Source: an uncultured Chitinophagaceae bacterium (GTDB lineage: Bacteria > Bacteroidota > Bacteroidia > Chitinophagales > Chitinophagaceae). Taken from it: 64,000 nt of DNA. The notes under the pieces were generated by a model that saw nothing but the letters and a program-made list of their open reading frames with translations, did no database searches and was not told the DNA's origin. The stretch is from the NCBI GenBank assembly GCA_938017685.1, contig CALIIL010000011.1, forward strand, positions 1 to 64,000, given 5' to 3'. This document shows, piece by piece, positions 16,863 through 25,838 of this stretch. Numbering within the stretch: position 1 is the stretch's first letter; every line of letters starts with the position of its first letter. Position numbers and translations under genes: made by a program.

Positions 16863-18158
16863 ATGGATAAAATATTAATTATTACACATTACTTTCCGCC
16901 TAGTGGGCATACTTCATCTGAGCGCATTCACTCTTGGGCTACTACTTTTGCCAAGCAAGGAATTAAGCCAATTATACTTACAAGAAATTGGGGAGAAGGC
17001 GGCAATAATAAAGAACTTGCTTATATAGCCATAGGACAAAAAGTAGAAATTGAAAATAAAGATGGATACGAAGTGCATGCTTTACCCTTTAAGCCATGGC
17101 TCACCTTAAAGCTTTATTTAAAACTAATACATACCAGGCTTAAATTTATTTATCTAATAGTGTATGGCGTGCATCGCTTTCTAGAACCCTGGCTTGTATT
17201 GCCTTATTATAGGTACTTTAATCACTTAAAAAAATATGCCGATGAACAGCTTAGTAATAACCCTACTATAAAACATTGCATTATAAGTGTGCCACCCTTT
17301 GCCATGCTAAAGATTGGTTATGCGCTGAAAAAAATGCATCCCAATGTACATTTTATTGCAGATTATCGAGATGATTGGAGTACCAATGAGGTCTTTGTTA
17401 CACCTAAGAATAAATACTTGCGTAAGGTTTATACATTAAATGATAAGTATGCTGAAAAAAAATGGTTGAAAGCTTATTCTCTTTTTCTCTCTGTGAGTGA
17501 TAATTACGTAGAAAAAATTCAAACGCTTACTTTGACCAAAGGTCTAACGATTGAAAATGGGTATTTAAATCAGAATTATGAAAAACTTAATGGCAAAGTT
17601 GATCCGGCAAAATTTGTGATATGTTACGTTGGAACCTTATTGCATACACAGCCAATTGAGGTTTTTATAGAAGCAGTAAAGGAACTCGTGTTAGAAGCAC
17701 AGATGCCAATTGAGGTTATGTTTATTGGGGCAGAAGGTAAATATGAAAAAAGAATACAGTCATTAATTAAAGGGTTTGAACAATCGTTTAAATTTTTTCC
17801 TAGAATGTCCAAACAAGAATGTATAGTTAAGCAAGATCAATCAGATTTGCTTTTGCTGGTTGCACATACAGGTTTAAAAGGAACGCCTGGAAGTAAAATG
17901 TATGAATATTTGGCTTTGAAAAAATCTGTATTAGTATGCCCCTCAGATGGTGAAATAATAGAGCAAACATTAAGTCAGGCAAATGTTGGTTTTTTTGCGA
18001 GCAATAAGGAAGAATGTTTAATAGCCTTGCAAAAACTTGTTCAATCTAAAATCAAAAATGGTACTACCTATTGCCAGCCAAACCTTGTATTTATAGATAA
18101 GTATGACAGATCAAATATTGCAATTAAACTTTTAGAGCATCTTAAATCGAAAGATTAA
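16863..18158 (+). CDS. Glycosyltransferase family 4-like protein
   Basis: GT-B glycosyltransferase of 431 aa starting at ATG 16863 (MDKILIITHYFPPSGHTSSER). This N-terminus, with FPPSGHTSSER near the start, is typical of a group of long GT4 enzymes that carry an extended acceptor domain. The C-terminal half shows VICYVGTLLHTQPIEVF, MFIGAEGKYEK and GTPGSKMYEYLALKKSVL, the latter occupying the EX7E position with only the second Glu conserved. It is co-transcribed with the FkbM gene. Its last bases overlap the convergent 2-epimerase gene (18155-18158). Confidence 0.8.
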   Translation: MDKILIITHYFPPSGHTSSERIHSWATTFAKQGIKPIILTRNWGEGGNNKELAYIAIGQKVEIENKDGYEVHALPFKPWLTLKLYLKLIHTRLKFIYLIVYGVHRFLEPWLVLPYYRYFNHLKKYADEQLSNNPTIKHCIISVPPFAMLKIGYALKKMHPNVHFIADYRDDWSTNEVFVTPKNKYLRKVYTLNDKYAEKKWLKAYSLFLSVSDNYVEKIQTLTLTKGLTIENGYLNQNYEKLNGKVDPAKFVICYVGTLLHTQPIEVFIEAVKELVLEAQMPIEVMFIGAEGKYEKRIQSLIKGFEQSFKFFPRMSKQECIVKQDQSDLLLLVAHTGLKGTPGSKMYEYLALKKSVLVCPSDGEIIEQTLSQANVGFFASNKEECLIALQKLVQSKIKNGTTYCQPNLVFIDKYDRSNIAIKLLEHLKSKD

Positions 18159-19195
18159 ATATTATTAATTATGATATCCGTTATTTCTTCAGCGGCTTGA
18201 CCATTGCCGTAAAGGCTAGTTTTGTGATTGCCCGGAATTTTCTTCAATTCATTTTTAATAAGTGATAGATCATCAAATATTAGAGCGTTCCAATTTTCGT
18301 TCAAGGTTTCAACCCACTCCGTTTCAGACCGCAGAGTAATACACTTTTTCTTTAGTATGTAAGCTTCTTTTTGCATGCCACCACTATCTGTAATAATTGC
18401 TTCGGCATATGTTTGGTAACTTACTGATTCTATATATCCTATCGGGTCAATACATTGTATGTTTTCATAATCATTAATATCTATGTCATAGGAATTAATT
18501 CTAGCTTTTGTTCTTGGGTGTATGGCCAAGATAGTTTTATGTGTAAGGATATTAAGATTTTGTAGTATTTGCAACATACGCTCTTTACTATCCGTATTAT
18601 AGGGGCGATGTATTGTTGCAAAATAGTATGGCTCTTCCTCTAATCTAGAAACTTTTTCTTTTACCAAATGTATCATGTCGCACATGACATCTCCAGTAAT
18701 ATGAATATTATCTACAATGCCTTCCTTATTTAAATTTGCAACGGCATCGGGCGTTGGACAAAACAGTAAAGAAGAAAAATTATCCGCAATAATTCTATTA
18801 ACCTCCTCGGGCATTTCTCTATTATAACTTCTTAAGCCTGCCTCAATATGAATAAGTGGAATATGCATTTTAGAAGCAACTAATGCACCGGCTAGTGTCG
18901 AATTTGTATCACCATATACTAGGATAGCATCAAAAGCTTCGTTTATACATACTTTTTCTATTTCGGTAAGCATTATGGCTGTTTGTTCGCCTTGAGGTTT
19001 ACTGCCGCCTAAATCAAAAAGATAATCTGGCTTTGGCATATTCAACTCATCAAAAAATACCTTACTCATATTATCATCATAGTGTTGCCCGGTATGTAAT
19101 GTTTTTGCAACAAAATGTTTTTGTAATTGTAATTGCATTGGTGCATGCTTTATAAACTGTGGCCTTGCTCCAATGATTGAAAGTATTTTTTTCAT
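18155..19195 (-). CDS. wecB: Non-hydrolysing UDP-GlcNAc 2-epimerase (WecB/WbpI family)
   Basis: Epimerises UDP-GlcNAc to UDP-ManNAc, or in the WbpI/WlbD subgroup the diacetamido-uronic-acid analogue. Recognised by IIGARPQFIKHAPM at the N-terminus, TGQHYDDNMS, VYGDTNSTLAG, HIEAGLRSYNREMPEEVNR, FATIHRPYNTD, ITDSGGMQKEAY and LRSETEWVET. The 347-aa length is usual, and all residues I know as catalytic in this family (Asp, Glu and His in those blocks) are present. Start ATG 19195 (MKKILSIIG) rather than an upstream in-frame codon. Because WlbA- and WlbB-like genes lie in the same locus, the WbpI-type substrate is a real alternative. A TAnnTTTG element lies directly upstream. Confidence 0.9.
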   Translation of the reverse strand: MKKILSIIGARPQFIKHAPMQLQLQKHFVAKTLHTGQHYDDNMSKVFFDELNMPKPDYLFDLGGSKPQGEQTAIMLTEIEKVCINEAFDAILVYGDTNSTLAGALVASKMHIPLIHIEAGLRSYNREMPEEVNRIIADNFSSLLFCPTPDAVANLNKEGIVDNIHITGDVMCDMIHLVKEKVSRLEEEPYYFATIHRPYNTDSKERMLQILQNLNILTHKTILAIHPRTKARINSYDIDINDYENIQCIDPIGYIESVSYQTYAEAIITDSGGMQKEAYILKKKCITLRSETEWVETLNENWNALIFDDLSLIKNELKKIPGNHKTSLYGNGQAAEEITDIIINNI

Positions 19196-19201
19196 TATGT
19201 A

Positions 19202-19209
19202 CAAATGTA
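19202..19209 (-). promoter_or_regulatory. -7 element upstream of the 2-epimerase gene
   Basis: On the minus strand TACATTTG (19209 to 19202) matches TAnnTTTG and ends 6 bases before the ATG at 19195. A TTG at 19236-19234 is 24 bases away, slightly beyond the usual spacing. An internal promoter within the long operon is plausible. Confidence 0.5.
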
Positions 19210-19252
19210 GTTTATATCGAAAAAATAAAAGAACAATTATATCCCTCGGATG

Positions 19253-20599
19253 TTAATCAAGCAAATGACTAATCTTTTCGATGATTTCAATCGATGTTTC
19301 ACAATAATAGGCAGATTGGCTTTCAATGAGATTCTGATAATTCTCAGCACCCACTGGATCAATTATGATACTAGGTATATTCAGTAGGTCGGCTTCAATA
19401 ATTGAGCCTGAATATCTTGATATGTGTAAGCTTGACCAAGATAGAATTACTGGAAGCACTGCATCATTAGCCTCTTCTAGATTGAAATGATTGATGTTAT
19501 TTTGGATAAGCTGCTCTCTAATTTTTCCTAAGCCATTTTTTCTAGTAGGATGTACGCGAAACCACCATTCTATATTCTTTAGCTTGCATTGTTGCATACA
19601 CTCAATGATAACTTCATCAACAAAATCAAATTGAAGTGTAACAAGAATAATCTTTTTATCTGTGGGCTTTACCAAATTGAATGATGCTATGTATTTATGC
19701 CACTTATTCCCCCCAACAATAGCTTGATGAAATTGTTGTTTTGAGGCCCACTTTCTTATTTCTTCGGCCGAATAATCGTCCCAGCAGTCAAATATCTTGG
19801 GTAAGATATTATAACCATTAAGTGGCACTTTGTTTAATCGTGTATAAGCAACATGCAAAGGACCTTGACCGCCATGTTGCAAATCAATCGTTTCAATCTC
19901 CAATTTATTTGCACAGTAATTTAAATAGTAAATACTATCAGTATAATATGCAACAGTGTATATGCACCTTGCTTTAGTTTTATAAAGCAGTTTATTAAAG
20001 AACCAACAATAATTATTTTTGTTACTTATTAGCTGTATTAAATAATTATTTATTTTTTCTTCTTCTTTCAGGTCAAAAGTGTTTGTGCTCTTTTTTATGC
20101 AGTTAAAAATTTCATTTAAAATAGTTTTATTTATTTTATTCAGTACTTCTTTTTTTCTAAATCTATTTAACAAATTTAGTATGCTCACCATCTGGATGGT
20201 ACCTTTTACATTTAAGTCAAATGGTTTATTGCTGGTATTGATGTACAAAAATTTTTCATTGTCAATAATTGGAGAGGAAAATTTATTTCTTATCACACCT
20301 TGAAATTTATCATTGTGATAAACGTTGGTGCAAAAAAGAGTATCATATTTTTTAGTGAAGAATAAGTAAAGGAATAAATTATAACCTCCGTTTAGATAAC
20401 TCGCTATTTTATCGAAATAATTATTTCTTTTTATACTTTTACGAGAGAATTTTTTTCGAGCAAATTTATTCACGTAAAGATTATAAAATATTCTATACTT
20501 AATAGCAGGCCATAAATGCATATCGTCGAACATTAAAGCATTTACATCAACTTCTCTTTCAATATCATTTAGGAGTTCTATAAGTTCCTCTCTATCCAT
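19253..20599 (-). CDS. Unknown protein, candidate nonulosonic-acid transferase with HP and SGS motifs
   Basis: A 448-aa protein I do not recognise with certainty. It is soluble, Asn/Lys/Ile-rich, and appears two-domain. Its C-terminal half contains DLQHGGQGP (240-248), WWFRVHPTRK (His350-Pro351) and SRYSGSIIEAD (Ser397, Ser399). A late His-Pro motif followed by a Ser-rich loop is the pattern described for bacterial sialyl-, polysialyl- and Kdo-transferases of GT-B fold. Context fits, since it lies between the flippase and the CMP-nonulosonate genes, overlapping the flippase gene by 8 bases. A legionaminyl-type transferase is therefore my best guess, but it is inference; a polysaccharide-export or other transferase role is possible. 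Confidence 0.55.
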   Translation of the reverse strand: MDREELIELLNDIEREVDVNALMFDDMHLWPAIKYRIFYNLYVNKFARKKFSRKSIKRNNYFDKIASYLNGGYNLFLYLFFTKKYDTLFCTNVYHNDKFQGVIRNKFSSPIIDNEKFLYINTSNKPFDLNVKGTIQMVSILNLLNRFRKKEVLNKINKTILNEIFNCIKKSTNTFDLKEEEKINNYLIQLISNKNNYCWFFNKLLYKTKARCIYTVAYYTDSIYYLNYCANKLEIETIDLQHGGQGPLHVAYTRLNKVPLNGYNILPKIFDCWDDYSAEEIRKWASKQQFHQAIVGGNKWHKYIASFNLVKPTDKKIILVTLQFDFVDEVIIECMQQCKLKNIEWWFRVHPTRKNGLGKIREQLIQNNINHFNLEEANDAVLPVILSWSSLHISRYSGSIIEADLLNIPSIIIDPVGAENYQNLIESQSAYYCETSIEIIEKISHLLD

Positions 20600-21998
20600 T
20601 CAGTTTATTTGATAATTTATAAAGTGCACTTGCGCCTGCAATCATTACAAATATACTTAAGCCAACTTTGTATATTAGCTCAATATCTCTTAAGAAGTAT
20701 ACAGCAATACTCAAAGCTATCTGCAGCGCTAGCCAAAATAAGGGGTAAAATTTTACTGGGTTAACAGACTTAAATGATTTGAATGAATAAAAAATATATC
20801 CTTGAACCAATAGTGAAATGTAACCAGAAATAACTGCAAACTCAAAGCCAAACTTTGGTATGAAAATTAGATTTAGAACAACATTAATTACGCCAGATAA
20901 CAGCGTGACCTTAAATAGTTGCTTTGTTTTATTGAGAAAAAATAGCTTTTGTAATCCGCCAACATACATCGGTCTATAGCACTGTGCCATAATCAATAAA
21001 ATGGCTATGGAATAAAGAGTTTTAAACTCCTCTTTAGCAGCTAAGAAGGAAAAGACTTCCTTGAGCCATAAGCAACTAATAGAACAAATAATGAGTAAAC
21101 CAATTTGCCAAATAAAGATTAAGTTGCGTGCGGTAAGGTCTTTATTATTTTTGTAATTTTCTAATAGAAAGGGCGATATAGCAGTATTAGTAGCTTGTGC
21201 AACTGTGCCAAACAGGTTGCCAAAATTACCGGCAAATCCATAGCTGCCTAAATTATCTGTTGATACATCTAATCGTTCCATGACTACTCTATCCGAAGTA
21301 CGTTGTAAATAAGCAGCAATATTATGTGGGATAAGTGGCATGCCAATTTTCAATGATTCTTTAATAAACCGCCGTTTAAATTTAAATATGGGCTTGATTA
21401 ATTCTTTATAATTCAATGGTATCCAATAACTAATATTATACAACATCATACTAGCAAAAGTAGATATGAAAAATCCCATATAGCCCAGTTTTAAGATGGC
21501 TATGGTATAATAATTTAAAAATACAGCCAGTGTTCCAATAATAGCCGCTCTAATACCAATTTGTAATGGTTTTTTCTTGAGTTGATAATAGAGTTGCCCT
21601 ATTTCCATAGTTTGACCAAAGAATATGATGGGCAGTGTTGTAAGAGCAATAATCTTCCATTTATTTTCTTGCGCCTCAGGTGGAATGACAAAATAAAGTA
21701 ATGTTACAATGAGTAATCCGAAAAGTATATTCCATAAAAAGAGGAAGCCGTAAATCTGCCCCCATATTTTCTTAATATGGTTATTGTGCTTAAAAAAGGT
21801 GTTACTAAGCACCACTTTTAGACCCAAATCTTTAATTGCACCTAACATGGCTGTATAGGATACTACTATCGTAAAAATACCATAATCGGATGTCGTTAGA
21901 AACTTAGTAATTATTGGCAGAATAAAAAAACTGGCTAGTCTTGGTAACTGTGGAGCGACACCATAAATAAGACTATGAGAAAAAATCTTTTTAATCAT
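20592..21998 (-). CDS. Wzx-type oligosaccharide flippase (MOP superfamily)
   Basis: Polytopic membrane protein (468 aa, about 12-14 hydrophobic segments) predicted to flip undecaprenyl-linked repeat units to the periplasmic face. The N-terminus SLIYGVAPQLPRLASFFILP with TKFLTTSDYGIFTIV matches the polysaccharide-biosynthesis (PST/Wzx) family opening. The mid-protein block GMPLIPHNIAAYLQRTSDRVVMERL and LGSYGFAGNFGN is also typical. It overlaps the upstream cytidylyltransferase gene and the downstream unknown gene by 8 bases each, so translation is coupled. Works with the EpsG/Wzy-like protein at 13.7 kb. Confidence 0.9.
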   Translation of the reverse strand: MIKKIFSHSLIYGVAPQLPRLASFFILPIITKFLTTSDYGIFTIVVSYTAMLGAIKDLGLKVVLSNTFFKHNNHIKKIWGQIYGFLFLWNILFGLLIVTLLYFVIPPEAQENKWKIIALTTLPIIFFGQTMEIGQLYYQLKKKPLQIGIRAAIIGTLAVFLNYYTIAILKLGYMGFFISTFASMMLYNISYWIPLNYKELIKPIFKFKRRFIKESLKIGMPLIPHNIAAYLQRTSDRVVMERLDVSTDNLGSYGFAGNFGNLFGTVAQATNTAISPFLLENYKNNKDLTARNLIFIWQIGLLIICSISCLWLKEVFSFLAAKEEFKTLYSIAILLIMAQCYRPMYVGGLQKLFFLNKTKQLFKVTLLSGVINVVLNLIFIPKFGFEFAVISGYISLLVQGYIFYSFKSFKSVNPVKFYPLFWLALQIALSIAVYFLRDIELIYKVGLSIFVMIAGASALYKLSNKLNG

Positions 21999-22668
21999 TG
22001 CTCATTAAATATTCGGCATGGTCAAAATCTTCAATAGTATCAATATCAATAGAATTTTGTCTATCCATGATGTAAGCAAATGTTTTGTCGGTATAATATT
22101 TTTTACTTTTAATTAGTGATGATTTAAATACATATATCGCACCGTTGGGGTAATATGTTTTTTTTAATTCTTGTCGGTTCCCTAATTTTTCATCTTTAAA
22201 AATGGGTGATAATCTCCCATCTTCTTCTAAATATTTATGCCAAAAAATGGAGTGTTGCTCTTCCGTATAACTAATTATTGAATCAGCATCTTTATTGTAA
22301 AACATTTCAATGGCTTGATCAATATCTTCACTTTTCCTCAGAGGAGAGGTAGGCTGGAGTACTACAAATTCATTATGTATCTTACTGAAATCTTGCTCCA
22401 GCTTATCTAATGTGTATATGTAGGCGTCAACAGATAGTGCTGTATCATTAGCTAATTCTATGGGTCGCATGAATGGAATTGAAGCGCCGCATTCTTGTGC
22501 TATATCAGCAATTTTTGGATCTTCAGTAGAAACTATTACTTCTGTAATATGATTAGCTTTCAAGGCAGCCTCTATTGTATAGGCAATTAAAGGTTTCCCG
22601 GCTAGTAATTTAATATTCTTTCCCGGTAGTCCTTTTGATCCTCCTCGTGCTGGTATAATGGCTAACAT
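21991..22668 (-). CDS. legF: CMP-nonulosonate cytidylyltransferase (LegF/NeuA family)
   Basis: Activates a nonulosonic acid with CTP to the CMP-sugar used by transferases. The N-terminus IIPARGGSKGLPGKNIKLLAGKPLI is the cytidylyltransferase P-loop-like signature; LQPTSPLRKSEDI and the acidic IDIDTIEDFDHAEYL near the end complete the family's metal- and sugar-binding sites. 225 aa is the compact bacterial form without a C-terminal esterase. NeuA, PseF and LegF cannot be separated by eye; legionaminate is favoured because LegC-, LegG- and PtmE-like genes lie immediately upstream. It lies 5 bases after the PtmE-like gene. Confidence 0.85.
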   Translation of the reverse strand: MLAIIPARGGSKGLPGKNIKLLAGKPLIAYTIEAALKANHITEVIVSTEDPKIADIAQECGASIPFMRPIELANDTALSVDAYIYTLDKLEQDFSKIHNEFVVLQPTSPLRKSEDIDQAIEMFYNKDADSIISYTEEQHSIFWHKYLEEDGRLSPIFKDEKLGNRQELKKTYYPNGAIYVFKSSLIKSKKYYTDKTFAYIMDRQNSIDIDTIEDFDHAEYLMSND

Positions 22669-22673
22669 TGCTA

Positions 22674-23720
22674 TTAAAATTTTATCTGATTAATATCACG
22701 TTGTGCCTTTTCATAATCAGCAGGTTTGCCTACATCTAACCAATAGTTCGTGAGCGGGTAAGAGATTACTTTTCGTTTGTCAGCAATCGCCTGATCTAAC
22801 AGATCAGTCGCATTATAAAAAGTATTCTTAGGAATTGATTCTAGTATCTCTTTTTTGAAAAGATATATACCGCCATTAGAATAATAAGTATAAGTAGGTT
22901 TCTCTTTAAAATCTGTGATAATATTAGCTGATGTTTCTAGCACAGCATAAGGAATATCTACTTGATAAGGGATGCTGGCGATAGAAATGTCGGCATCATT
23001 TTTAATAAAGTCAAGAAAAAATTGCTCGTAATCTAAGTTGGTGAGTAAGTCAGAATTAGTAATTAACACATAATCATGTTTGTATTCTTTTACCTGAGAT
23101 ACAGCACCAATTGTTCCTAGTGGCTCATTTTCTTCAAGATAAGTAATGTCTATATTTTTATCTTTACCATCTCCAAAGTACTGTATTATTTGTTCTCCAA
23201 GATATCTGATGGATACATAAAAATCGTCAATGCCGTACAAGGCTAGGCGATCTAAATTATGCTCCATAATGGGCTTATCGCCTACGGGTAATAAAGGTTT
23301 AGGGGTAGTATCGGTAAGTGGCGCTAACCTTGAACCGCGCCCGCCTGCCATGATGATAGCATCTACAGGAAGGTAAGATTTAAGCAACCTAAAATTTATA
23401 ACATTACAAACAATACCCGCTTCATCAATAATGGGTAATATGCCATAATTGCTATTACGGTATTCTATTACTTTTTGAATGTCGTAATTATTCTTATTGA
23501 TATGTTTGGGGTTGGATTGTATTATTTCATCTACTTTTTCCGCAGTACTAATATCTTTTATTAAGGCACGTCTTACATCGCCATCTGTTAGCGAGCCTAT
23601 TAGTTTATCACTTGTATCCACTACAAAAAGAATGGCATCGCTAGCCAATTGATCCAATTGAACCAAGGCTTCTTTTATGCTCTTGCCGCTCTGTATTAAA
23701 TGTTCTTTATAGCTTCTCAA
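22674..23720 (-). CDS. ptmE: PtmE-like sugar-1-phosphate guanylyltransferase with CBS domains
   Basis: Fusion of an N-terminal CBS-pair (residues ~1-115; VVDTSDKLIGSLTDGDVRRAL, then GILPIIDEAGIVCNVI) and a nucleotidyltransferase domain (~118-345). The latter opens IMAGGRGSRLAPLTDTTPKPLLPVGDKPI. This architecture is that of Campylobacter PtmE, which makes GDP-glucosamine for the GDP-dependent legionaminic-acid route. The sequence also shows LITNSDLL (metal Asp) and WLDVGKPADYEKA. The gene overlaps the hydrolysing epimerase gene by 14 bases. The presence of this protein is the strongest hint for legionaminate rather than sialic or pseudaminic acid; the use of GTP is inferred from family. Confidence 0.83.
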   Translation of the reverse strand: MRSYKEHLIQSGKSIKEALVQLDQLASDAILFVVDTSDKLIGSLTDGDVRRALIKDISTAEKVDEIIQSNPKHINKNNYDIQKVIEYRNSNYGILPIIDEAGIVCNVINFRLLKSYLPVDAIIMAGGRGSRLAPLTDTTPKPLLPVGDKPIMEHNLDRLALYGIDDFYVSIRYLGEQIIQYFGDGKDKNIDITYLEENEPLGTIGAVSQVKEYKHDYVLITNSDLLTNLDYEQFFLDFIKNDADISIASIPYQVDIPYAVLETSANIITDFKEKPTYTYYSNGGIYLFKKEILESIPKNTFYNATDLLDQAIADKRKVISYPLTNYWLDVGKPADYEKAQRDINQIKF

Positions 23721-24819
23721 AATATTGTTTAATTTTTTCTATTATTTGTTGAGATACATGTTCTCTAAAATATACATTATCACCTTTGTAATTACCCATA
23801 TTATTAGCAAGTGACGCACTCTTAATAATCTCTGTCGCTTCAAAGTTACAATTCAAAATATTAGCACTTTGCGAACGCCCTTTTTGCCTATCCCCAACAT
23901 TAATTACATATTTACCAAAAGAAGCAGCTTCTACTATACCACTGGATGTATTACCTAGCAAATAATTGGCATAATGCATGGCATTAAAATAGTGTCGTTT
24001 GCCAAAATTTTCGATAAGACTTACTTTCTTGGGGAGTTCTTTTTTAAGCTGTTCTAATTTTAATCTAAATGCTGATGCTGCCGTATCGGCATTAGGCATG
24101 GTAATAACCAAATGAATATCTTGCCCAATCTGATTTAAAGATTCGTACATCTCCTTAGCATATCCTTGATTTTTTTGTGCTTGAACTGTTTCAGGATGAA
24201 ATGTTATAAGTACATATGGTACATCTGGAATGTCAAAGGTCTGTTTAAAAGAGAGTTCTTCATCAAACACTATATCTTTTAATGTGTCTAAACTTAATGC
24301 GCCTACATTCCAAACCTTGCTTCCTTCTGGAGCATATTTTTGTGCTTCTACTTTATATTCTTCTGTTGAAGTAAATAATAGACTTGAAGCCACACTAATT
24401 TGATGTCTATAAATATTGTCAATTGCACCTAGCGTTTTTTCCCCTGCATGGATATGGGCATATTTAATATTGAAGGGGATGCCTGCTTGCACAGCAGCAT
24501 TCATTTCAAAGCGATCACCAAGTACAATGACCAAGTCATAGGTGTGTTCTTCATAAAATGATGAGAATGCTTCGCAAACTCTCGCATAAGATTGCACGAT
24601 GGATGCTGTATCGTCAGATTCTAAGAGGTCAGTAACTTCAATGGTCGCACCGTAAGCATCATCTCTAATTTCTTTAATGCTTAACCCAAATTTAGGCATG
24701 AGATGCATGCCAAATGCAACGACAGTCAAGTCAAAAAATGCATCCTGAGACAGGTCTTGCAATAATGATTTATAGATACCGTAATCAGCTCTTGAACTTG
24801 TAAGTACTCCTATTTTCAT
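23707..24819 (-). CDS. legG: Hydrolysing NDP-sugar 2-epimerase (LegG/NeuC family)
   Basis: Releases the 2-epimerised hexosamine from its nucleotide, giving the 6-carbon precursor condensed by LegI. The start KIGVLTSSRADYGIYKSLL, VIVLGDRFEMNAAVQAGIPF, HIHAGEKTLGAIDNIYRHQIS and LGNTSSGIVEAASFGKYVINVGDRQKGR are the hydrolysing-epimerase blocks. The last includes the Ser/Gly nucleotide-binding loop. The usual HxxGGE is HIHAGE here, a mild change. 370 aa is normal. It shares an ATGA overlap with legI and overlaps ptmE by 14 bases, so the three are tightly coupled. Confidence 0.87.
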   Translation of the reverse strand: MKIGVLTSSRADYGIYKSLLQDLSQDAFFDLTVVAFGMHLMPKFGLSIKEIRDDAYGATIEVTDLLESDDTASIVQSYARVCEAFSSFYEEHTYDLVIVLGDRFEMNAAVQAGIPFNIKYAHIHAGEKTLGAIDNIYRHQISVASSLLFTSTEEYKVEAQKYAPEGSKVWNVGALSLDTLKDIVFDEELSFKQTFDIPDVPYVLITFHPETVQAQKNQGYAKEMYESLNQIGQDIHLVITMPNADTAASAFRLKLEQLKKELPKKVSLIENFGKRHYFNAMHYANYLLGNTSSGIVEAASFGKYVINVGDRQKGRSQSANILNCNFEATEIIKSASLANNMGNYKGDNVYFREHVSQQIIEKIKQYFEKL

Positions 24820-25838
24820 GCAATATCTTCTTTTTGAATTAAATGAAATGAGGGCAAATCATTTTGTAGCTGACGCCCAATCAATTCATCTATTAACATA
24901 GGGCTAATACCTGAACCTGGTCTTATGCATATTAAATCATCTGCTGTAATGGTATGACCTGTTTTTAATGCTTTATTTGTATGTACACTTTTTCTTGCAA
25001 TGCTCTTATTCTTTTTTTCACTTTCACTCGGTTCTTTTATACCAGTACCACTAATAGCCCGTTCTATATTCCGAATACCATCGACCATGGCTTTTAACTC
25101 ACTTGGTTCTAAGGAAGCTCTATGGTCAGGTCCATCCATATTTCTATCCAATGTAAAATGTTTCTCAATAACTACAGCGCCTAACGCAACAGCAGCAATG
25201 GGCACTTCAATACCTAGGGTATGGTCAGAATAGCCCACCTCAACACCAAAGGTATTCTTTATGTCTAACATGGCTAGCAAGTTTACATCTTGCATCGGTG
25301 TAGGGTACTCTGTATTGCAGTGTAGTATTTGCAGCTTGCTTTTTTCAATACCGGCATCCGTTAAGACGTCAATAGCATCTTGAATTTCTGTTTTGTTAGC
25401 CATGCCAGTGGATAGTATAATTGGCTTTTGTTTACTTGCTATTTTTTGCAAGTACGGCTTGTTGGTTATTTCCCCAGATGGCACTTTAAATAAATCAATG
25501 CCTAAACTATTTAATAGGTCTACACTGTCCAAGTCAAAAGCAGTGGATAAGAATTTAATATTTTTGGATTTGCAATAAGCGATTAGTTCATGATGATCTG
25601 TTTCCGAAAGTTCTAATTTCTTCAACATTTCAAATTGACTTTCTTCCTGTTTGCCAGTGTTTTCTATTTGATAATCTGCTTTTTTAGTGGCCTCACTTAC
25701 TAATTTTTTGGCTATAAATGTTTGAAATTTCACATAGTCCACACCAGCTTTTGCAGCCGCATCAATTAACTGCTTTGCAATATTTATATCGCCATTATGG
25801 TTTACGCCGGCTTCTGCTATAATGAGTGTTTTGTTCAT
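24816..25838 (-). CDS. legI: N,N'-diacetyllegionaminate/NeuB-family nonulosonate synthase
   Basis: Condenses a 2,4-diacetamido (or 2-acetamido) mannose derivative with phosphoenolpyruvate to a nine-carbon acid. TIM-barrel motifs in order: IAEAGVNHNGD, YVKFQTF, LSTAFDLDSVDLL, FKVPSGEITN, ILSTGMA, HCNTEYPTP, VGYSDHTLG and EKHFTLDRNMDGPDHRASLEP (metal-binding His and substrate sites). The C-terminal ~60 residues (RKSVHTNKALKTGHTIT..) form the SAF/antifreeze-like domain that completes the active site of the partner subunit. 340 aa is standard. Stop/start of legH and this gene abut exactly, and the downstream legG overlaps by 4 bases. Confidence 0.92.
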   Translation of the reverse strand: MNKTLIIAEAGVNHNGDINIAKQLIDAAAKAGVDYVKFQTFIAKKLVSEATKKADYQIENTGKQEESQFEMLKKLELSETDHHELIAYCKSKNIKFLSTAFDLDSVDLLNSLGIDLFKVPSGEITNKPYLQKIASKQKPIILSTGMANKTEIQDAIDVLTDAGIEKSKLQILHCNTEYPTPMQDVNLLAMLDIKNTFGVEVGYSDHTLGIEVPIAAVALGAVVIEKHFTLDRNMDGPDHRASLEPSELKAMVDGIRNIERAISGTGIKEPSESEKKNKSIARKSVHTNKALKTGHTITADDLICIRPGSGISPMLIDELIGRQLQNDLPSFHLIQKEDIA

